Positions 54,910-64,000 are shown, numbered from the stretch's first letter. The stretch is 64,000 nucleotides of DNA from Candidatus Methylacidiphilum fumarolicum (GCF_949774925.1 NZ_OX458932.1:620001-684000); one strand, 5' to 3'. Translations and numbers: made by a program. The notes: generated by a model not told the origin, from the letters alone.

Positions 54910-56253
54910 TTAGATGGCTTCGGATGTCGATGTAAAGTAAAAGTCTTTCACTAAAAGCGGAGGAATTAACGCTGGGACATCGTCAATTTCAGATCCTATA
55001 CAATTAACTGCTCTGCCGATCTGCTGAACGCTTTGAAGCATTGTCAAAGGACTTTGGTTAAATCTAAAATTATTCACCGCTTTAGAGATTTTGCCTTTTT
55101 CAATCAAAAATGTGCCATCTCGCGTAAGCCCTGTAAAGATAAGGGATTGAGGATCAACTTCTCTAATATACCATAGTCTTGTAACTAAAATGGCTTTGTC
55201 TATATCTTGAATCATTTTTTCAAGAGTGATATCTGATCCTCTCATCAAAATATTGGATGGCTCGGGGATAGGCTCTTTGTGATTTTTTTTTGCCCAATAT
55301 CTAGAATAAATAAGGTTAGAAAGGATGCCATTTTGAATCCATGGAATCTTTCGACAAGGTAGTCCATCATTGGAAAAGACTTGTCCTGGAGCCTGCCTGT
55401 TGGAAGGGTCAGAGTAGATTGTTATATTGGATGGAAATAGAGGCTCTCCAATTCTATTCCCCCCACCTGGCTTTGAAAAAACACTTCTTCCTTCATCAGC
55501 TGCCCGCCCATCCATAGAAAATAACATAAGACCAATAAGATCGACAGCGGCTGTAGGTTCAAGAAGAACAGGATAGTGGCCAGGAGCCATAGAAAGCTTC
55601 TCTTTGCTTAAAGTAGCCTTCTGGATAGCAGTTTCAATTAGTTTTTCTGGATCTATTTCCTCAATATTAAAAACGAACGCTCCTGACCAGCCCGAACCAA
55701 GGCCATCGTTTGTTCTTGCCGTGGCTGTCAATTGTATATTAGCAAATTTTTGATATCCAAAAAGCCCATTGCTATTGGCAATGCAGATGAAGTATTTCTG
55801 GAATTTTATAAAACTACTAAGTTCAATTTGCTGGTTTTGATTTTGAGTTAGTACATCCAGTATTTTAACAGCTATTTCAACAATGTTTTCTATTGAGAGG
55901 CTCCCCATGCTTTCAGAGTAGGAAAAACTGCTGGTGTAGTGTTGTGGACCAAGAGGCGGTAAGAACTCAGGATCGGGAGGAGAAATCTGCGCAAGCTTTT
56001 CACAGCGTCTTAACCCGCGTTCAATGGCAGACATTTCAAGCTGATCGATTGTGTAACTGGCCGTTCTATTCTCGAAGGTAGAATTTAAAGTAATTTTAAG
56101 AGAATTTTCAATGCCATTAGTATTTAAAGCATTTCTCCCTATGCGGATGTTTACAAATTGGCCGCCTTTTATCTCTACTGATAAGCTGTTGGCTTTAGAT
56201 AAAGAAAGAATAGATCTTTGAAAATTTCTTGCTTCAGATTCGGAAAGTATCAT
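54910..56253 (-). CDS. tldE: TldE/PmbA-family protein
   Basis: A 447-residue PmbA/TldE protein, the second subunit of the TldD-TldE peptidase. It lacks the HExxxH metal motif but has the family pattern GVFSNDGLPCRKIPWIQNGILSNLIYSR-like VFSNDGLPCRKIPWIQNG and NILMRGSDITLEKMIQDI. The start ATG at 56253 overlaps the TldD stop (ATGA), so the pair is coupled. The complex trims microcin and other modified peptides in E. coli; the role here is unknown. Confidence 0.87.
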   Translation of the reverse strand: MILSESEARNFQRSILSLSKANSLSVEIKGGQFVNIRIGRNALNTNGIENSLKITLNSTFENRTASYTIDQLEMSAIERGLRRCEKLAQISPPDPEFLPPLGPQHYTSSFSYSESMGSLSIENIVEIAVKILDVLTQNQNQQIELSSFIKFQKYFICIANSNGLFGYQKFANIQLTATARTNDGLGSGWSGAFVFNIEEIDPEKLIETAIQKATLSKEKLSMAPGHYPVLLEPTAAVDLIGLMLFSMDGRAADEGRSVFSKPGGGNRIGEPLFPSNITIYSDPSNRQAPGQVFSNDGLPCRKIPWIQNGILSNLIYSRYWAKKNHKEPIPEPSNILMRGSDITLEKMIQDIDKAILVTRLWYIREVDPQSLIFTGLTRDGTFLIEKGKISKAVNNFRFNQSPLTMLQSVQQIGRAVNCIGSEIDDVPALIPPLLVKDFYFTSTSEAI

Positions 56254-57833
56254 GAATGTAAACGGCTATTTAGTATAGTGATATTCCTAAATCTAGCAGG
56301 AACAGCTCCATGGGAGACTGGTGCAGATTGAGAAGGTTCTCCTTTCCCACAAAAAAGAGTCCCGCACAGTTTATATTCTTCTTTGCTACAAATCCCATCA
56401 CAGGATTTCCAAAAAGACTGGGTGTTTCCTTGGTAGATAACATCCCGAAGCATTTGTCGGATCTCTCCATTTTTAATCTCATAAAAGAGTTGTCCACCAA
56501 ATTGGAAATTATATCTTTGTTGATCGATGCTCCAGCTCCCATCCCCAATGATATAGATGCCATCTTCCACTCCTGAAATGAGATCCTTAAGTTGTTCCTT
56601 TTTTTCACTTGGGACAAGAGAAATATTGGGCATCCGCTGGATGGGGAAAAAATTATAACTTTGAGCGTAACTGCAACCGTTGGATTTTTCTTTGCCAATC
56701 CAATGTGCTTGTCCAATAGCCATTTGAAAGTTTTTAAGAATACCCTTTTCTATGATAAGAAAGTCTGACCAACTAGAAGGAATCCCATCGTCATCATATC
56801 CAACGGAAGCCAGACCACCTGGCTGATTGCGATCGGCTCTAATGGTAACAATGGGGCTGGCAAAATCAAAATTGCCCAATTGGTCAACTTTTAGAAAAGA
56901 AGTCCCAGCATAGTTGGATTCAAGTCCCATGACCCTATCTAATTCGGTAGAATGGCCTATGGTTTCATGAATGGTTAACCAAAGATTGGTTGGATGGAGT
57001 ACAAGGTCTTTTATTCCAGGAACAACGGATTTTGCATGCAGCTTTTCTTTAGCTTGATGGGTCGCTTCAACTACTTCACGCTCAAAGGCTTTTTTCTCAA
57101 TGATTTCTAGACCTCCAGATTTCGGAGGCTCGAAACTTGACCTGCTTTCAAATTTCCCTTCCTTTTTGTCAACTACAGTAACGATAAACTTTGGATAGGT
57201 TCTAAGGAATGTTTGTTCAATCCAGGATCCAATAGAGGAGGCATATATTCTAAGTTCTTTGTGAAATAAGAAGAAGGATCGGCAAAAATCAGCCCCAGCT
57301 TTGATTGCCTTGTCATTAAGGTCGAGTAAAAACGATGTTTTTTCTTCTAAAGGCACCCCAAAAGGATCAACTAACACATCTTGATGCCATTGTCCTTGGA
57401 TTTGTGGCAATTTTTCTAATTCCACCCGTCTTGGATTCAATTTGAGGCATTTTTTTGCTACTTCAACGGCTTCCTTTGTTTTTTCCGCAGCTTCATTAGG
57501 ATCTAGCAGATTCGAAGAAGCAAAACCCCATGTTCCTTCGAAAAGGACTCTAATACCTATTCCAGATTCAAAACTACCTCCCAGTTCTTCGATTCTATTT
57601 TCTCTTGAAATAATTCTTTCTTTAAGGATCCAACAGATGCGTATATCAGAAAATTGACAACCATAGAGTCTAGCTGTATGGAGGGCTGATTCCGCAACAA
57701 CTGTAGCTATTCTCCGGCTCTGGTCGTAACTCCAAAAAGCATCTGGGAGAGGGCCAGAAAAAACAGTGGGCATTTTTAAGGAAAGCAAGCTTCCTGCTAA
57801 TCCTTTGATAAAGTTTCTTCTATCGCAGTTCAA
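56250..57833 (-). CDS. tldD: TldD-family metallopeptidase with Tat-like signal
   Basis: A 527-residue TldD. The metal motif is IHETIGHSTELDR (His289, Glu290, His294). VGYDDDGIPSSW, ICGKEEYKLCG-like CSKEEYKLCGTLFCGKGEPSQS and GNIT-like RFRNITILNSR also fit. The N-terminus CDRRNFIKGLAGSLLSL resembles a twin-arginine signal (RRxFIK), absent from the cytosolic E. coli protein. The start codon is TTG at 57833; the next in-frame Met is residue 21. With TldE it forms a peptidase that cuts modified peptides. Confidence 0.88.
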   Translation of the reverse strand: MNCDRRNFIKGLAGSLLSLKMPTVFSGPLPDAFWSYDQSRRIATVVAESALHTARLYGCQFSDIRICWILKERIISRENRIEELGGSFESGIGIRVLFEGTWGFASSNLLDPNEAAEKTKEAVEVAKKCLKLNPRRVELEKLPQIQGQWHQDVLVDPFGVPLEEKTSFLLDLNDKAIKAGADFCRSFFLFHKELRIYASSIGSWIEQTFLRTYPKFIVTVVDKKEGKFESRSSFEPPKSGGLEIIEKKAFEREVVEATHQAKEKLHAKSVVPGIKDLVLHPTNLWLTIHETIGHSTELDRVMGLESNYAGTSFLKVDQLGNFDFASPIVTIRADRNQPGGLASVGYDDDGIPSSWSDFLIIEKGILKNFQMAIGQAHWIGKEKSNGCSYAQSYNFFPIQRMPNISLVPSEKKEQLKDLISGVEDGIYIIGDGSWSIDQQRYNFQFGGQLFYEIKNGEIRQMLRDVIYQGNTQSFWKSCDGICSKEEYKLCGTLFCGKGEPSQSAPVSHGAVPARFRNITILNSRLHS

Positions 57834-57948
57834 TATAATTATATCTTATATAAGAATAATGGGTAGGCTATTCAACTTAAAAAGAAAATTAGGAAGGAGA
57901 AGAAGTTGCTTGACTGATAGTTTTCTAAAAGAATAGGATAACTTTTTT

Positions 57949-59196
57949 ATGCATGATGCTTTGACCGAATGGATCTCCAACAATCGTGAAAAATTATTCC
58001 AATTTTTACAACACCTTATTCAAATCCCTACCATTAATCCACCTGGCAAGCAATACGCAGAAATGGTTGAGTACTTGGAGAGGAAACTTCAGCAGATTGG
58101 ATTAGAGACAGAGATTGTTAGAGTGCCTGATGCAATAGTAGAGAAGCAATTGGGAGAAGCCTTCCTTTCCTTTCCTCGCTATAATCTTATAGCCCGATGG
58201 AATGCTAAGGCTCCCAAAACGGTCCTTTTTAATTCCCATTATGATGTTGTCCCTGTTTCGGGAAAATGGAAGCATGATCCCTTCCGGGGAGAAAAAGACG
58301 ATAAGTGGATTTATGGAAGGGGTTCTGCAGATATGAAAGGATCTCTTGCCGCAAGCATTTTTGCTGTGGAGGCATTGAAAACCTTAAAAATTGATCCCCT
58401 ATATAATGTTCAGTTTGCTCTTGTCGCTGATGAAGAAATTGGTGGAGAATTGGGTTCTGGGTTTGTGGTGAAAAATAAATTGGTGGAACCAGATTTTGTG
58501 GTCGTTTGTGAAGGAGGATCCGCAAAGAAAATAGGGATAGGACATAATGGAATTCTTCAACTGAATATAAGGGTCTTAGGGACTTCAACCCACACGGCTT
58601 ATCAGCAAAAGGCAGTTAACTCCTTTTTAGAAACGGTCCATTTGGTTGAATTTTTGGAAAGATTTTTTAAGAAAATTTTGGCAGATACAAAAAGGGTCTA
58701 TGTGGCTCCTTCAAAAGAAAAACTAAAACCTATTGTCAATATAGGAGGTGTGGTTGGTTCTGGTCCTGGTTCAAAAGTTAACATCGTTTCTGCAGAGACT
58801 ACTTTTACAATTGACCGTAGATTGACTCCATCAGAAAAGATGGATCGAGTCGAAAGTGAGATTAGGGAAGCTATAGAAAAATGGGCCAAGAAAAGAGGAA
58901 CGAAAATAAAAATAGAGATTATCCACAAAACTGAACCTTGCGCTCTTGGGTATAATTCAAACTTTACGAAGTCATTTAAATCGGCTGTTGAAAAAATAAA
59001 AGGAGGCAAAGCAACTTTTACTATCAACAGAGGGGCAACGGATATGCATTTTTTTGCAAAGGCCAAGAATTGCGAAGCAATTGGATACGGTGTCGATGGT
59101 AAAGATATCCATGCGATTGATGAGAAAACTTCTCTTGAGGATCTGGTTGAAACGACACAAGTTTATGCGACCTTCCTTTCTTCTCCATTGTCTTGA
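57949..59196 (+). CDS. M20-family metallopeptidase (ArgE/DapE/ACY1 type)
   Basis: A 415-residue di-zinc amidohydrolase. FNSHYDVVPVSGKWKHDPF has the first zinc His and Asp, YGRGSADMKGSLAASI the bridging Asp, DEEIGGELGSGF the catalytic Glu pair and VVVCEGGSAKK a later ligand. GATDMHFFAK near the end matches the succinyl-diaminopimelate desuccinylase group. The substrate (acyl amino acid or peptide) is not fixed. ATG 57949 fits the family. Confidence 0.9.
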   Translation: MHDALTEWISNNREKLFQFLQHLIQIPTINPPGKQYAEMVEYLERKLQQIGLETEIVRVPDAIVEKQLGEAFLSFPRYNLIARWNAKAPKTVLFNSHYDVVPVSGKWKHDPFRGEKDDKWIYGRGSADMKGSLAASIFAVEALKTLKIDPLYNVQFALVADEEIGGELGSGFVVKNKLVEPDFVVVCEGGSAKKIGIGHNGILQLNIRVLGTSTHTAYQQKAVNSFLETVHLVEFLERFFKKILADTKRVYVAPSKEKLKPIVNIGGVVGSGPGSKVNIVSAETTFTIDRRLTPSEKMDRVESEIREAIEKWAKKRGTKIKIEIIHKTEPCALGYNSNFTKSFKSAVEKIKGGKATFTINRGATDMHFFAKAKNCEAIGYGVDGKDIHAIDEKTSLEDLVETTQVYATFLSSPLS

Positions 59197-59293
59197 GTCA
59201 GTTTTTGGTTATTAAAGCAAAGAAAAGCAGGGACTTTAGGGACTCTCTCCTATGAAAAGAATAGAGCGTTATTGACTTAAATTTTAAGGTTAT

Positions 59294-59367
59294 TGCACCC
59301 GTCGGGACTTGAACCCAAAGCCTTCGGCTCCGGAGGCCGACGCTCTATCCAGTTGAGCTACGGGTGC
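59294..59367 (-). tRNA. tRNA-Arg (CCG)
   Basis: The minus strand folds as a cloverleaf: acceptor GCACCCG pairs with CGGGTGC, discriminator A73. The D arm is AGCTCAACTGGATAGAGC, the anticodon arm TCGGC-CTCCGGA-GCCGA gives anticodon CCG, and the T loop is TTCAAGT. It reads CGG codons. No CCA is encoded. Confidence 0.96.
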
Positions 59368-59425
59368 CATTGAGTTCTTGAGATGCGCAGCCGCTAGAGA
59401 ATATCTTCAAAGAAAAGAGTCTGGC

Positions 59426-59974
59426 TCAATCGTTAGGGTTCTCCATAGAAGACTCAGCTTCGGAAATTTTCTCTCTTAATCGGTTTTTTCTTGCTAGATA
59501 ATCTTCTACAAGCATGATTTGATCTTTTCCGGTTCTCCTTATCATTTTCAGAAGCTGATCCATAACCGTAACTTCTTCAAGTTGTTCTTTAACAAACCAT
59601 TGAAGAAAATTATCTGATGTAAAGTCTTTCTCCTCTTTGGCTAATCGAACTAGATCATGAATTTCCTTCGTCACGGCTATTTCTCTCTCAAGGGATAAAC
59701 TGATAGCAGATTCTGGATCTTTAAAAGAAGAATCTACTGCTCCGATTGCTGGAATACTGACAGGAATATCATTATCAATTAAAAATTTTATAAATTTCAG
59801 AGCATGCTGACGTTCTTCATCGGCTTGTTTGAAAAAAAAGGCTGAGAGTTCTGGAAGGGCTTCTATTTCGAAATAGGAACCGATAGCAAGATAAAGAACA
59901 AAAGCCTGAAATTCACTGCCGATTTGTTTATATAAAGAAGGGACTATCTTTTGGCTTATAAGCATACCTATCAT
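59426..59974 (-). CDS. ftn: Ferritin
   Basis: A 182-residue ferritin-like iron-storage protein. The ferroxidase centre is shown by AFVLYLAIGSYFEIE and FFFKQADEERQHALKFIKF (ExxH), with further Glu residues in KEEKDFTSDNFLQWFVKEQLEEV. Length is normal for bacterial ferritin (about 165-180) with a slight C-terminal extension. It stores iron as Fe(III) mineral in the cytoplasm and limits Fenton chemistry. ATG 59974 or 59965 may start it. Confidence 0.93.
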   Translation of the reverse strand: MIGMLISQKIVPSLYKQIGSEFQAFVLYLAIGSYFEIEALPELSAFFFKQADEERQHALKFIKFLIDNDIPVSIPAIGAVDSSFKDPESAISLSLEREIAVTKEIHDLVRLAKEEKDFTSDNFLQWFVKEQLEEVTVMDQLLKMIRRTGKDQIMLVEDYLARKNRLREKISEAESSMENPND

Positions 59975-60038
59975 CTAAATATAATTGATAGAAAAGGAAA
60001 GAAAAAAACTTCTAAAAACTTTTATCTATAGAATGGGA

Positions 60039-60803
60039 TTATTTGATTTTTTTTAAAAATTCTTCTGTGAATTTTCTATAGCTAATGCAGCCTATGCTGT
60101 GGGGATCGTAAAGAGTGATAGGCTTTCCATAGCTTGGGGCTTCCGCTAGTCGGACTGTTCTTGGAATAATTGTATCAAATACAAGGTTGGGAATATGTTT
60201 GCGGACATCTTCAACGACCTGTTGACTTAAATTTGTTCTGCTATCATACATGGTCATCAGTATTCCTAAAATATTGGGGGCTGATGAAACCAGTTTTTTA
60301 AGGTTATCAAGCAGTTGAAACATTTTTGCCAATCCTTCTAAAGCGTAGTATTCGCATTGAATAGGAATGATTAGCCAATCAGCAGCAACCATCGAGTTGA
60401 CCATGAGTAATCCTAAGGCTGGGGGACAATCAAGAATAACATACTGATAGGCTGTTCCAATAAGGGATTCTCTAAAGATTTTTCTAAAAAAAGAAAAAGA
60501 TTCGATTGGATCATGCTGTTGATTTTCCCAATTGGCTAATTCTAGATTTGCTGGGATAAGGTCCAAATTCATGTAGGGAGTAGAAATTATCTGGTCTTTT
60601 AAAAGTTGTTCACCAATTAAAACAGGGAATAAACTTTTTCCAGAATCAAGGGAAAACCCCACTCCACTCGTTGCATTGGATTGGGGGTCTACATCGACCA
60701 GTAGCGTCGAATATCCTTTTTCAGCTAAACAAGCGGAAAGGTTGATTGCTGTTGTAGTTTTCCCTACCCCTCCTTTTTGGTTTGCAATCGAAATAAATTT
60801 CAT
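60039..60803 (-). CDS. parA: ParA/Soj-family chromosome-partition ATPase
   Basis: A 254-residue ParA. The deviant Walker A motif is NQKGGVGKTTTAINLSA, VDVDPQSNATSGVG the A' motif, and VILDCPPALGLLMVNSM Walker B. The C-terminal DTIIPRTVRLAEAPSYGKPI is conserved in Soj. I chose ATG 60803 (MKFISIANQ). A parB gene usually follows directly but is not seen here; the next gene to the left is ferritin, so parB lies elsewhere. Confidence 0.92.
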   Translation of the reverse strand: MKFISIANQKGGVGKTTTAINLSACLAEKGYSTLLVDVDPQSNATSGVGFSLDSGKSLFPVLIGEQLLKDQIISTPYMNLDLIPANLELANWENQQHDPIESFSFFRKIFRESLIGTAYQYVILDCPPALGLLMVNSMVAADWLIIPIQCEYYALEGLAKMFQLLDNLKKLVSSAPNILGILMTMYDSRTNLSQQVVEDVRKHIPNLVFDTIIPRTVRLAEAPSYGKPITLYDPHSIGCISYRKFTEEFLKKIK

Positions 60804-60940
60804 TGTCCATTTGTTCAATTATCATTAATAAAAGAAAACTAAACTAACATTCTTGTTGAATTTGAGCTAAAATAAAATTGAATTTTAGCTAATTTCCTTT
60901 GTCTTTTCTGTATCTGCTTTAGGTGGGAAAATGGATTAAC

Positions 60941-60970
60941 TTGACATTTTTTATAATGTTTTAATATTAA
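60941..60970 (+). promoter_or_regulatory. Promoter candidate of the ABC operon
   Basis: TTGACA at 60941-60946 is a perfect -35; TATTAA at 60965-60970 lies 18 nt downstream. A perfect TATAAT at 60952 is too close to be its partner. ATG follows only 12 nt after the -10, so the transcript would have almost no leader. Confidence 0.4.
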
Positions 60971-60982
60971 AATCTCTTTTTC

Positions 60983-61921
60983 ATGATCAAGGTTGAAAAT
61001 CTGATAAAAACGTATTCAGGTTATACGGCACTGCAGGGAATTAGTTTTGAAGTAAAAAAAGGAGAAATCGTCGGTTTCCTTGGTCCTAATGGGGCAGGAA
61101 AAACGACGACCATGCGTATTTTGTCTTGTTACCTCCCTCCAACTAGTGGAAAAGTAGAAGTAGCCGGCTTTGATGTTCTTCAGAAACCTTTGGAGGTTAA
61201 GAAAAGAGTAGGGTACATGCCAGAAAATGTTCCCCTATATACGGATTTAAGAGTAAATGAGTATCTAAGGTATAGAGCTAAACTCAAGGGGATTAGGGGC
61301 TCGATGCTCAATGAAAGGGTACAATCTGTTTTAAAACTTTGCCATATTGAAGATGTCGCTTCAAGCATGATTGGAAATTTATCCAAAGGGTATCGACAAA
61401 GGGTGGGCCTTGCGGATGCATTGGTGCATGATCCGGAATTGTTGATTTTAGATGAGCCAACTATTGGCTTGGATCCCAATCAGATTAGATCGGTCAGGGA
61501 ATTAATTCGGAGTTTGGGCCAACACCATACCATCATTTTGTCCTCTCATATCTTGAGCGAAGTCGAGGCCGTCTGTAGTAGAGTTTTAATTATAAATAAG
61601 GGCAAAATAGAAGCTGCGGATACTCCTGAGAATCTCTCAAAACTTGTTAGAGGTGGAAATATAGGAGCGATTCGACTTGAAATCCTTTGTAAGCCCTCTG
61701 TGGCGAAGGAAGCTTTCGAACGGTTGGAGGAAGTTGAGGAAGCAGAAATTGTTGAAGAATATCCAGGAGGATGGGTGATCCTACAGGTATGGCCTAAACC
61801 TGGAAATGATATCAGAGATGGAGTTTATAATGTAATTCAGAAAAATGGTTGGAAAATAAGAGAAATGTCAAGAATAAAAGCAACCTTAGAGGATATTTTT
61901 GTCGAATTAACACAAGATTGA
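60983..61921 (+). CDS. ABC transporter ATP-binding protein, Gld-type
   Basis: A 312-residue ABC ATPase. GFLGPNGAGKTTTMRIL is Walker A, LSKGYRQRVGLADAL the signature, LLILDEPTIGLDPNQ Walker B and the H-loop lies in TIILSSHILSE. Its type is the GldA/drug-export class with a C-terminal extension (about 215-312). With the permease and the Gldg-like third gene it forms a three-part exporter known from gliding-motility clusters and other phyla. No Shine-Dalgarno precedes the ATG. Confidence 0.92.
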   Translation: MIKVENLIKTYSGYTALQGISFEVKKGEIVGFLGPNGAGKTTTMRILSCYLPPTSGKVEVAGFDVLQKPLEVKKRVGYMPENVPLYTDLRVNEYLRYRAKLKGIRGSMLNERVQSVLKLCHIEDVASSMIGNLSKGYRQRVGLADALVHDPELLILDEPTIGLDPNQIRSVRELIRSLGQHHTIILSSHILSEVEAVCSRVLIINKGKIEAADTPENLSKLVRGGNIGAIRLEILCKPSVAKEAFERLEEVEEAEIVEEYPGGWVILQVWPKPGNDIRDGVYNVIQKNGWKIREMSRIKATLEDIFVELTQD

Positions 61922-62032
61922 AGCAGCTAATTTTCTGTAGAAGAGGTTTTGGTAATAGGTGGTTGTTCTAAAAACGGTGAATAGAAAAAAAAACCTTTTT
62001 TTTGAAAATATTTTTTTGGATGAGGATGTATT

Positions 62033-62782
62033 ATGGCTCTTTTGACTTTATTTCAAAGAGAAATGAAAAGCTACTTTGTCTCTCCAGTAGCTTATATCCT
62101 TCTATTTTCTTGTTCTTTGATCAATGGAGCTAGTTTTGTTTTTTGGCTCAACTACCTTTCGATCAATAATATCAAAGAATTTACTCTTTTGCAGGCTTGC
62201 ATGAATGCATTTTTTTTCTGGTTTTTGCTCCTTGTTCAAGTACCCGTTTTAACGATGCGGTCTTTTGCTGAAGAATACAAATTGGGTACCATTGAGATGA
62301 TTCTGACAGCCCCTGTGAGGGAATGGGAATTAGTGCTATCCAAGTTTTTAGGCTCTGTTTGTTTCTTTTCTGTTCTTTGGATGCCAATGGCATTGTATTT
62401 AGCGGTGTTGCGGATAGTTTATGGACATTCCCTTGGGATGAGTGCAGGGATGATTGTTCTCCCTTTCCTAATGCTTCTTCTCATTGGAATGTTCTTTATA
62501 TCGATCGGCCTTTTTGTTTCGTCCCTTACGAAAAATCAGATTATTGCTGCCATTCTTTCTTTTGCTCTTATTTTCCTCATTTTCTCATTAAGTTTTTTGA
62601 TTTATTTGGGAATTGGTGGTCAGACTCGGGAAATGATTTCTTATCTTTCATTTTTGGATCAAATGGATACTTTTTCACGGGGTATTTTCGATTCTAGACC
62701 TGTTGTTTTATTGGGTTCAGCCACTTTCTTTTTCCTCTTTCTTACTGAAAAAATTTTGGAATGGAGAAGGCTCAGAGAATGA
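62033..62782 (+). CDS. ABC-2 type permease, Gld-type
   Basis: A 249-residue membrane protein with about six spans. LTLFQREMKSYFVSPVAYILL is the conserved ABC-2/GldF start, followed by MRSFAEEYKLGTIEMILTAPVREWELVLSKFLGS (seen in parts), the coupling region. A GAGG lies about 7 nt before the ATG at 62033. It pairs with the ATPase upstream. Confidence 0.9.
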   Translation: MALLTLFQREMKSYFVSPVAYILLFSCSLINGASFVFWLNYLSINNIKEFTLLQACMNAFFFWFLLLVQVPVLTMRSFAEEYKLGTIEMILTAPVREWELVLSKFLGSVCFFSVLWMPMALYLAVLRIVYGHSLGMSAGMIVLPFLMLLLIGMFFISIGLFVSSLTKNQIIAAILSFALIFLIFSLSFLIYLGIGGQTREMISYLSFLDQMDTFSRGIFDSRPVVLLGSATFFFLFLTEKILEWRRLRE

Positions 62783-62822
62783 CAAGGAAAAAAATTACAA
62801 AAAGAAGCTTGGGAAGGCAGCT

Positions 62823-64000
62823 ATGAAAGGAGTCACGGTGTCTCATCCTTTGAGATTTCAGCTTAGAATCAATAACATACTGACCATTTTATTGATGTTT
62901 GCCATAGTTTGGATAGTCAATTATTTGGGATATAAATATTATTATCGTAAGGATTTCTCCAAAGGGGGCATGTATACTCTTTCTTCCAAAACGATTAATG
63001 TTTTAAAGTCTTTACCGGAGCCAGTTAAAATTATCGTTTGTCTCACAAATTCAAAGCTTCAATCCGATATAGACAACCTCCTGAAGGAATATAAATATTA
63101 TGGAGGCAACAAAATCATTATAGAGCATATCGATCCTGCATTAAATCTTGAAAGAGCTGAAGCACTAGCTAAAAGACTTAAATTTGATTTACAAGAAAAT
63201 GTTATTATTTTTGAATACAAAAATTTTCATAAGTTTGTAAATGATAATCAACTAGTTGAGTATGATAATTCGGTAGCAATGTTTGGCCAATCCCCTTCCA
63301 TTAAGGCATTTAAAGGGGAACAACAATTTACAGCAGCTATTTTATCTGTAGTAGAAGGGAAGCCGTCCAAAGTGTACTTTTTGACGGGGCATGGTGAAAG
63401 AAACATAGATAATTACAATCAACCGGGAGGCTATGGGATTATTGCAACTCAAATTCGTAAGGAAAATATGGAACCACTGAACCTGAATTTGCTGGAAAGT
63501 GGGGCTGTTCCAGAAGATGCTGCAGTTGTGGTCATTGCTGGACCCAAAAATCCTCTCTCTCCTTCTGAACTTCAAGCCATAACCCATTACTTGGATTCCA
63601 AAGGTAAATTAATAGTTCTTGAAGGCTCAAACTCCAATTCAGGCTTAGAGCCATTGCTTTCAAAATACGGAATAATCTTTCAAAATGATAAAGTGGTTGC
63701 AATTGGAAGACTAGTTGGAGGCCTTGGAGGAGAGATGCTTATCGATAAAGCCGCAGGGACTCATTTTGCCGATCATCCTGCGGTAAAACCAATGATTGGT
63801 TATACCCTTCAGCTGCCTGATTGCCGCTCCATAGCCTTGTCGACGGATTCTTCTAATCCTAATGTCAAGAAGGTTACAGCCTTAGTAAAAACTCCAGAGG
63901 GATTTTGGGGTGAGGTTAATTGGAAAGAAGAAGAAAGGCCTAAATATGATCCAGGAGTTGATATTCCTGGTCCTCTAATTTTAGCTGCTGTTTATGATGG
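62823..64000 (+). CDS. GldG-like ABC accessory protein, cut by window end
   Basis: The frame starts at ATG 62823 (GGAAGG 6 nt upstream) and runs off the window. After the N-terminus MKGVTVSHPLRFQ, one span (ILTILLMFAIVWIVNYLGYKYY) leads into the Gldg/ABC_transp_aux domain: FSKGGMYTLSSKTINVLKSL, PVKIIVCLTN, KVYFLTGHGERNIDN and VVIAGPKNPLSPSELQAI. It is the usual third gene of this exporter type, whose function outside gliding bacteria is not known. At least 392 residues are visible. Confidence 0.88.
   Translation, partial: MKGVTVSHPLRFQLRINNILTILLMFAIVWIVNYLGYKYYYRKDFSKGGMYTLSSKTINVLKSLPEPVKIIVCLTNSKLQSDIDNLLKEYKYYGGNKIIIEHIDPALNLERAEALAKRLKFDLQENVIIFEYKNFHKFVNDNQLVEYDNSVAMFGQSPSIKAFKGEQQFTAAILSVVEGKPSKVYFLTGHGERNIDNYNQPGGYGIIATQIRKENMEPLNLNLLESGAVPEDAAVVVIAGPKNPLSPSELQAITHYLDSKGKLIVLEGSNSNSGLEPLLSKYGIIFQNDKVVAIGRLVGGLGGEMLIDKAAGTHFADHPAVKPMIGYTLQLPDCRSIALSTDSSNPNVKKVTALVKTPEGFWGEVNWKEEERPKYDPGVDIPGPLILAAVYD

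Noticed and set aside
1..64000. CRISPR arrays, phage, toxin-antitoxin or restriction genes
   Set aside because: No regularly spaced repeats and no recognisable genes of these kinds were seen on either strand; the holin-like pair alone does not indicate a prophage.

Overview
The window is a low-GC (roughly 40% by eye) bacterial chromosome segment. The gene set suggests a member of the Verrucomicrobia, most like the thermoacidophilic methanotroph genus Methylacidiphilum. The clues are squalene-hopene cyclase with a hopanoid-type phosphorylase, a stand-alone CysJ-like reductase, short spacers, frequent TTG/GTG starts, and IS607 and IS200/IS605 elements. This assignment is inference from gene content; no 16S gene or other taxonomic marker was tested.

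Layout. 0.1-16.9 kb is housekeeping and sugar metabolism: quinone reductase-like MDR, tRNA-His, bifunctional NAD(P)HX repair enzyme, CysJ-type reductase, mannose-6-phosphate isomerase, DUF72, phosphoribosyltransferase, uvrB, pyrH, frr, a DJ-1/PfpI protein, an FAD oxidoreductase, a large secreted beta-helix protein, mannose-1-phosphate guanylyltransferase and an SDR protein. The isomerase and guanylyltransferase together make GDP-mannose from fructose-6-phosphate (with a phosphomannomutase elsewhere).

17-30.5 kb is the accessory part. It holds a lipoprotein, two decayed IS607/TnpB remnants (17.6-18.4 and 21.2-23.05 kb), a holin-like membrane pair, a GNAT protein, an APC permease, an ECF sigma factor with a small downstream ORF, an orphan ParA-like ATPase preceded by a possible 39-residue protein, and a secreted helical protein whose 3' end is cut by a GC-rich, apparently intact IS200/IS605 element (tnpA and tnpB divergent, terminal hairpins visible). 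A Rieske oxygenase and a GC-rich hairpin block directly in front of a secreted protein gene close this part.

30.5-41.7 kb is envelope-related: a methyltransferase, an RND pump (permease and adaptor, no outer-membrane factor), a Slp-type lipoprotein, an MscS channel, a tight operon of two methyltransferases and a GT4 glycosyltransferase, and a HAD phosphatase. 42.5-44.2 kb is exbB-exbD-tonB behind an AT-rich spacer with a perfect 17-bp palindrome. 44.4-47.8 kb has trpE, trpG and glutamate dehydrogenase.

47.8-59.2 kb has a dienelactone-hydrolase relative with Asp where the family has its Cys nucleophile, the hopanoid pair shc-hpnG with an A-type Fe-S carrier, leuS, the tldE-tldD pair (TldD with a twin-arginine N-terminus) and an M20 peptidase. 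The end has tRNA-Arg(CCG), ferritin, a Soj/ParA gene and a Gld-type ABC exporter whose third gene runs off the window.

The less ordinary items are the conserved 3' tail shared by the two dead IS607 copies (a possible omegaRNA/right end), the ECF/ParA/secreted-protein island interrupted by IS605, two enzymes with replaced catalytic residues, and candidate microproteins. I saw no CRISPR array, no complete prophage and no clearly new multi-gene system.
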